64,000 bases of DNA from Cupriavidus pauculus (GTDB lineage Bacteria > Pseudomonadota > Gammaproteobacteria > Burkholderiales > Burkholderiaceae). The notes below the pieces were generated by a model. The model was not told the DNA's origin, searched no databases, and saw nothing but the letters and a program-made list of their open reading frames with translations. Shown piece by piece: positions 61,226 to 64,000 of this stretch; within the stretch, counting starts at the first letter, position 1; each line of letters opens with the position of its first letter. The position numbers and the translations under genes were made by a program. The DNA lies in assembly GCF_022179805.1 (NCBI RefSeq), contig NZ_BPUO01000008.1:1-64000 (forward strand). The letters run 5' to 3'.

Positions 61226-61237
61226 TTCCGACCTTCC

Positions 61238-63289
61238 CTACCCCTTCCTCAAATAATTCACCAACCGATCAATCACCGGCGCATTCCTCGGCGTAATCAA
61301 ACTGACCAGAATCGCCGCAGCAAACCCTGCCGGCACGCCGAAGGCGCCTGAGGCGATGGGGTCCACGCCGAACCAGCGGTTGCCGAAGATGCCTGTCATG
61401 CGGGTGAAGAACGGGTAGTTCACGAAGATGTAGTACACCGCCACGCCCAGGCCGGTTGCCATGCCGGCGACGGCGCCAGCGGCTGTCGTGCGGCGCCAGA
61501 AGATGGCCAGCACCAGCACCGGGAAGAAACTCGAGGCGGCCAGCGAGAATGCCGCGCCCACCAGGAACAGGATGTTGCCGGGCCGCAGCGACGTCACGTA
61601 TGACGCAAACAGTGCCACGCCCAGCAGCACCACCTTGGCCGTGGTCACGCGGCGCTGGTGGCTCGCCTGGCGGTCGATCATGTGATAGTAGACGTCGTGC
61701 GACAGCGCGTTGGCGATGGTCAGCAGCAAGCCATCGGCCGTGGACAGCGCCGCGGCCAGCGCGCCTGCCGCCACCAGGCCGGAGATCACATAGGGCAGTC
61801 CGGCGATTTCGGGTGCGGCCAGCACGATCATGTCGGGCTGGATCAGGATCTCGGCCCATTGCACGATGCCATCGCCGTTGATGTCCCGGATGCCGAACAC
61901 CGGCGGATCGACCTTGCGCCATTGTACTACCCATTGCGGCAGTTCGGTGTATGGCGTGCCCACCAGGTGTTGGAAGAACTCGACCTTGACCAGCGCGGCC
62001 AATGTCGGGGCCGAGACGTACAGCAGCGCGATGCAGAACACGGCCCAGGCCACGGAGTTGCGGGTCTCCTTGACCGACGGCGTCGTGTAGAGCCGCGTCA
62101 GGATGTGCGGCAGGCTTGCGGTGCCGACCATCAGGCAGAAGACCAGCAGCACGAAGTTGAGCCTGCGCGTCTTGCGTTCCTGTTCCGATGCAGCCGGATA
62201 CGGTTCGGTGGAGGAAGTGGCCGGCTGGCTGCGCGCCAGGGCTTCCTCTCGCATCTGCGTCCATTGTTGCTGCGCATCGGTCGCATCCACCGGGAATGCC
62301 TGCCGCTCGCGCTCCGCGGTCTTGATCTCGCGCAGCGGCGCGTTGCGGGCGCGCAGTTCCAGCAGACGCGCATCCAGGATCTGGCGTTCTTCGTTGAACG
62401 ACAGCGGCAGCCGGGCAATGCGGTCCTGCAGTTCGATGGCCTGCTGCCGGAACATGTCCCGCACCTGTTGCTCGGCCGGATCGCGTTCGAGCCGCTTCTC
62501 CTCGGCATTGATCCGTTGCAGCAGACTGCCGTAGCTCACCTGCGGCAACACCTGCTGGTGGTGCTTCCATGCGATCAGCGACACCGCCAGCAGGAAGGCC
62601 ACGATCAGCATGATGTACTGCGCCACCTGCGTCCACGTCACCGCGCGCATGCCGCCCAGGAACGAGCACACCAGGATGCCCGCGAGCCCGAAGAACACGC
62701 CCACCGCGAATTCCACGCCGATGAAGCGCGTGACGATCAGCCCCACGCCCTGGATCTGCGCCACCAGGTAGACGAACGAGCATAGCGACGCCGCCAGCAC
62801 GGCAATCGCGCGCACGGGGATATTGCCGCCCGGCTTGCCGTTGCCATAGCGCGCCGCCAGGAAATCGGGAATCGTGTAGCCGCCGTACTTGCGCAGGTAC
62901 GGCGCCAATAGAAAGGCCACCAGGCAGTAGCCGCCGGTCCAGCCCATCACATAGGCCAGCCCCTCGTAGCCCGACGCGAAGATGATGCCGGCCAGGCCGA
63001 TGAACGACGCGGCGCTCATCCAGTCGGCCGCGATGGCCATGCCGTTGAACATGGCCGGCACGCGCCGGCCGGCCACATAGTATTCGTTGAGGTCCGAGGT
63101 GCGGCAGATCAGGCCGATGCAGGCATAGATCGCGATCGTGACGAACAGGAACACGTAGCCCAGCCACAGCGCATCGGCGTTCGAATGCTCGAGCAGCGCC
63201 ATCATGCCGACAAAGCCGAACAGGCCCAGCGTGAACAGGCCGTAGTACAGCATCAGCCGGTGGCGAAAGCGGGACTGGGTGTCTGGCAT
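61238..63289 (-). CDS. VC_2705-type sodium:solute symporter with coiled insertion and EF-hand-like loop
   Basis: The 683-residue SSS-family transporter has about 13 helices: CRTSDLNEYYVAGRRVPAMF, MAIAADWMSAASFIGLAG, YTIPDFLAARYG, ALSTADGLLLTIANALSHDV. A long hydrophilic coiled segment (about 275-390; RINAEEKRLERDPAEQQVRD) interrupts the core, as in the VC_2705 subfamily. A cytosolic or periplasmic loop reads DINGDGIVQWAE, a perfect EF-hand calcium loop pattern (plus-strand 61850-61885). Substrate is likely a short carboxylate such as acetate, because acs follows upstream on the same strand. ATG 63289 is chosen; an upstream frame to 63352 looks non-coding. Confidence 0.9.
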   Translation of the reverse strand: MPDTQSRFRHRLMLYYGLFTLGLFGFVGMMALLEHSNADALWLGYVFLFVTIAIYACIGLICRTSDLNEYYVAGRRVPAMFNGMAIAADWMSAASFIGLAGIIFASGYEGLAYVMGWTGGYCLVAFLLAPYLRKYGGYTIPDFLAARYGNGKPGGNIPVRAIAVLAASLCSFVYLVAQIQGVGLIVTRFIGVEFAVGVFFGLAGILVCSFLGGMRAVTWTQVAQYIMLIVAFLLAVSLIAWKHHQQVLPQVSYGSLLQRINAEEKRLERDPAEQQVRDMFRQQAIELQDRIARLPLSFNEERQILDARLLELRARNAPLREIKTAERERQAFPVDATDAQQQWTQMREEALARSQPATSSTEPYPAASEQERKTRRLNFVLLVFCLMVGTASLPHILTRLYTTPSVKETRNSVAWAVFCIALLYVSAPTLAALVKVEFFQHLVGTPYTELPQWVVQWRKVDPPVFGIRDINGDGIVQWAEILIQPDMIVLAAPEIAGLPYVISGLVAAGALAAALSTADGLLLTIANALSHDVYYHMIDRQASHQRRVTTAKVVLLGVALFASYVTSLRPGNILFLVGAAFSLAASSFFPVLVLAIFWRRTTAAGAVAGMATGLGVAVYYIFVNYPFFTRMTGIFGNRWFGVDPIASGAFGVPAGFAAAILVSLITPRNAPVIDRLVNYLRKG

Positions 63290-63398
63290 CAGGTCGGAAG
63301 ACGGGTGACAAATGCATTGTGCCCGCACCGGCGAATGCCGGGGCGGGCACAACGGGATTCACGCCAGCGCACAGCGTGCATGAACGGACGTTACTGCG

Positions 63399-64000
<602 letters not shown>

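Overview
The window is GC-rich, densely packed chromosomal DNA from a beta-proteobacterium of the Burkholderiaceae, most likely Cupriavidus. This is inferred from protein recognition and gene content (rhizobial-type glycerol ABC importer, BcsE/F/G-type cellulose cluster, siaABCD, acetyl-CoA synthetase next to a VC_2705-type symporter). No 16S gene or other species marker is present. Most operons use ATGA-type or few-base overlaps.

Region 1 (1-1543): an edge of accessory DNA. The end of an IS256-family insertion sequence interrupts a DUF6932-type gene, followed by a host-like aadA-family aminoglycoside nucleotidyltransferase gene. Region 2 (1777-6809): a compact signalling set of CheA-like Hpt kinase, short MCP-like protein, CheX-like protein and CheY, with no CheW, then a small protein of unknown family and a MEKHLA-domain protein. 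Region 3 (6832-16646): organosulfur metabolism. A four-rhodanese protein and cysteine dioxygenase (minus strand), an acyl-CoA-dehydrogenase-like flavoprotein, and, divergently, an LLM monooxygenase with a sulfonate/nitrate-type ABC importer, a cytochrome c and an unknown protein.

Region 4 (16654-20472): an isochorismatase-like hydrolase with a divergent LysR regulator, then a Cache-HAMP-PAS-GGDEF diguanylate cyclase. Region 5 (20577-32610): glycerol use. glpSTPQUV (minus strand) diverges from a glpR-type regulator; glpK and glpD lie further on, with purU and a NUDIX gene between. Region 6 (32679-34224): small hypotheticals and a YXWGXW-repeat protein.

Region 7 (34482-58810) is a c-di-GMP/biofilm island: yfiRNB (periplasmic repressor, cyclase, lipoprotein), a PAS-PAS-GAF-GGDEF-EAL protein, a D-amino-acid aminotransferase, the nine-gene cellulose cluster bcsB-Z-C-E-F-Q-A-G-R, and immediately downstream in the same direction siaA-B-C-D, a phosphatase/kinase switch controlling a cyclase. 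BcsA (PilZ) and BcsE (RxGD) both keep c-di-GMP-binding motifs, so makers and readers of the signal sit side by side. Region 8 (58842-64000): a tiny membrane protein, a coiled-coil membrane protein, a LysR regulator, tRNA-Ser(GGA) with a duplicated 3' end and terminator, a Na+/solute symporter with an EF-hand-like loop, and the 3' part of acs running off the end.
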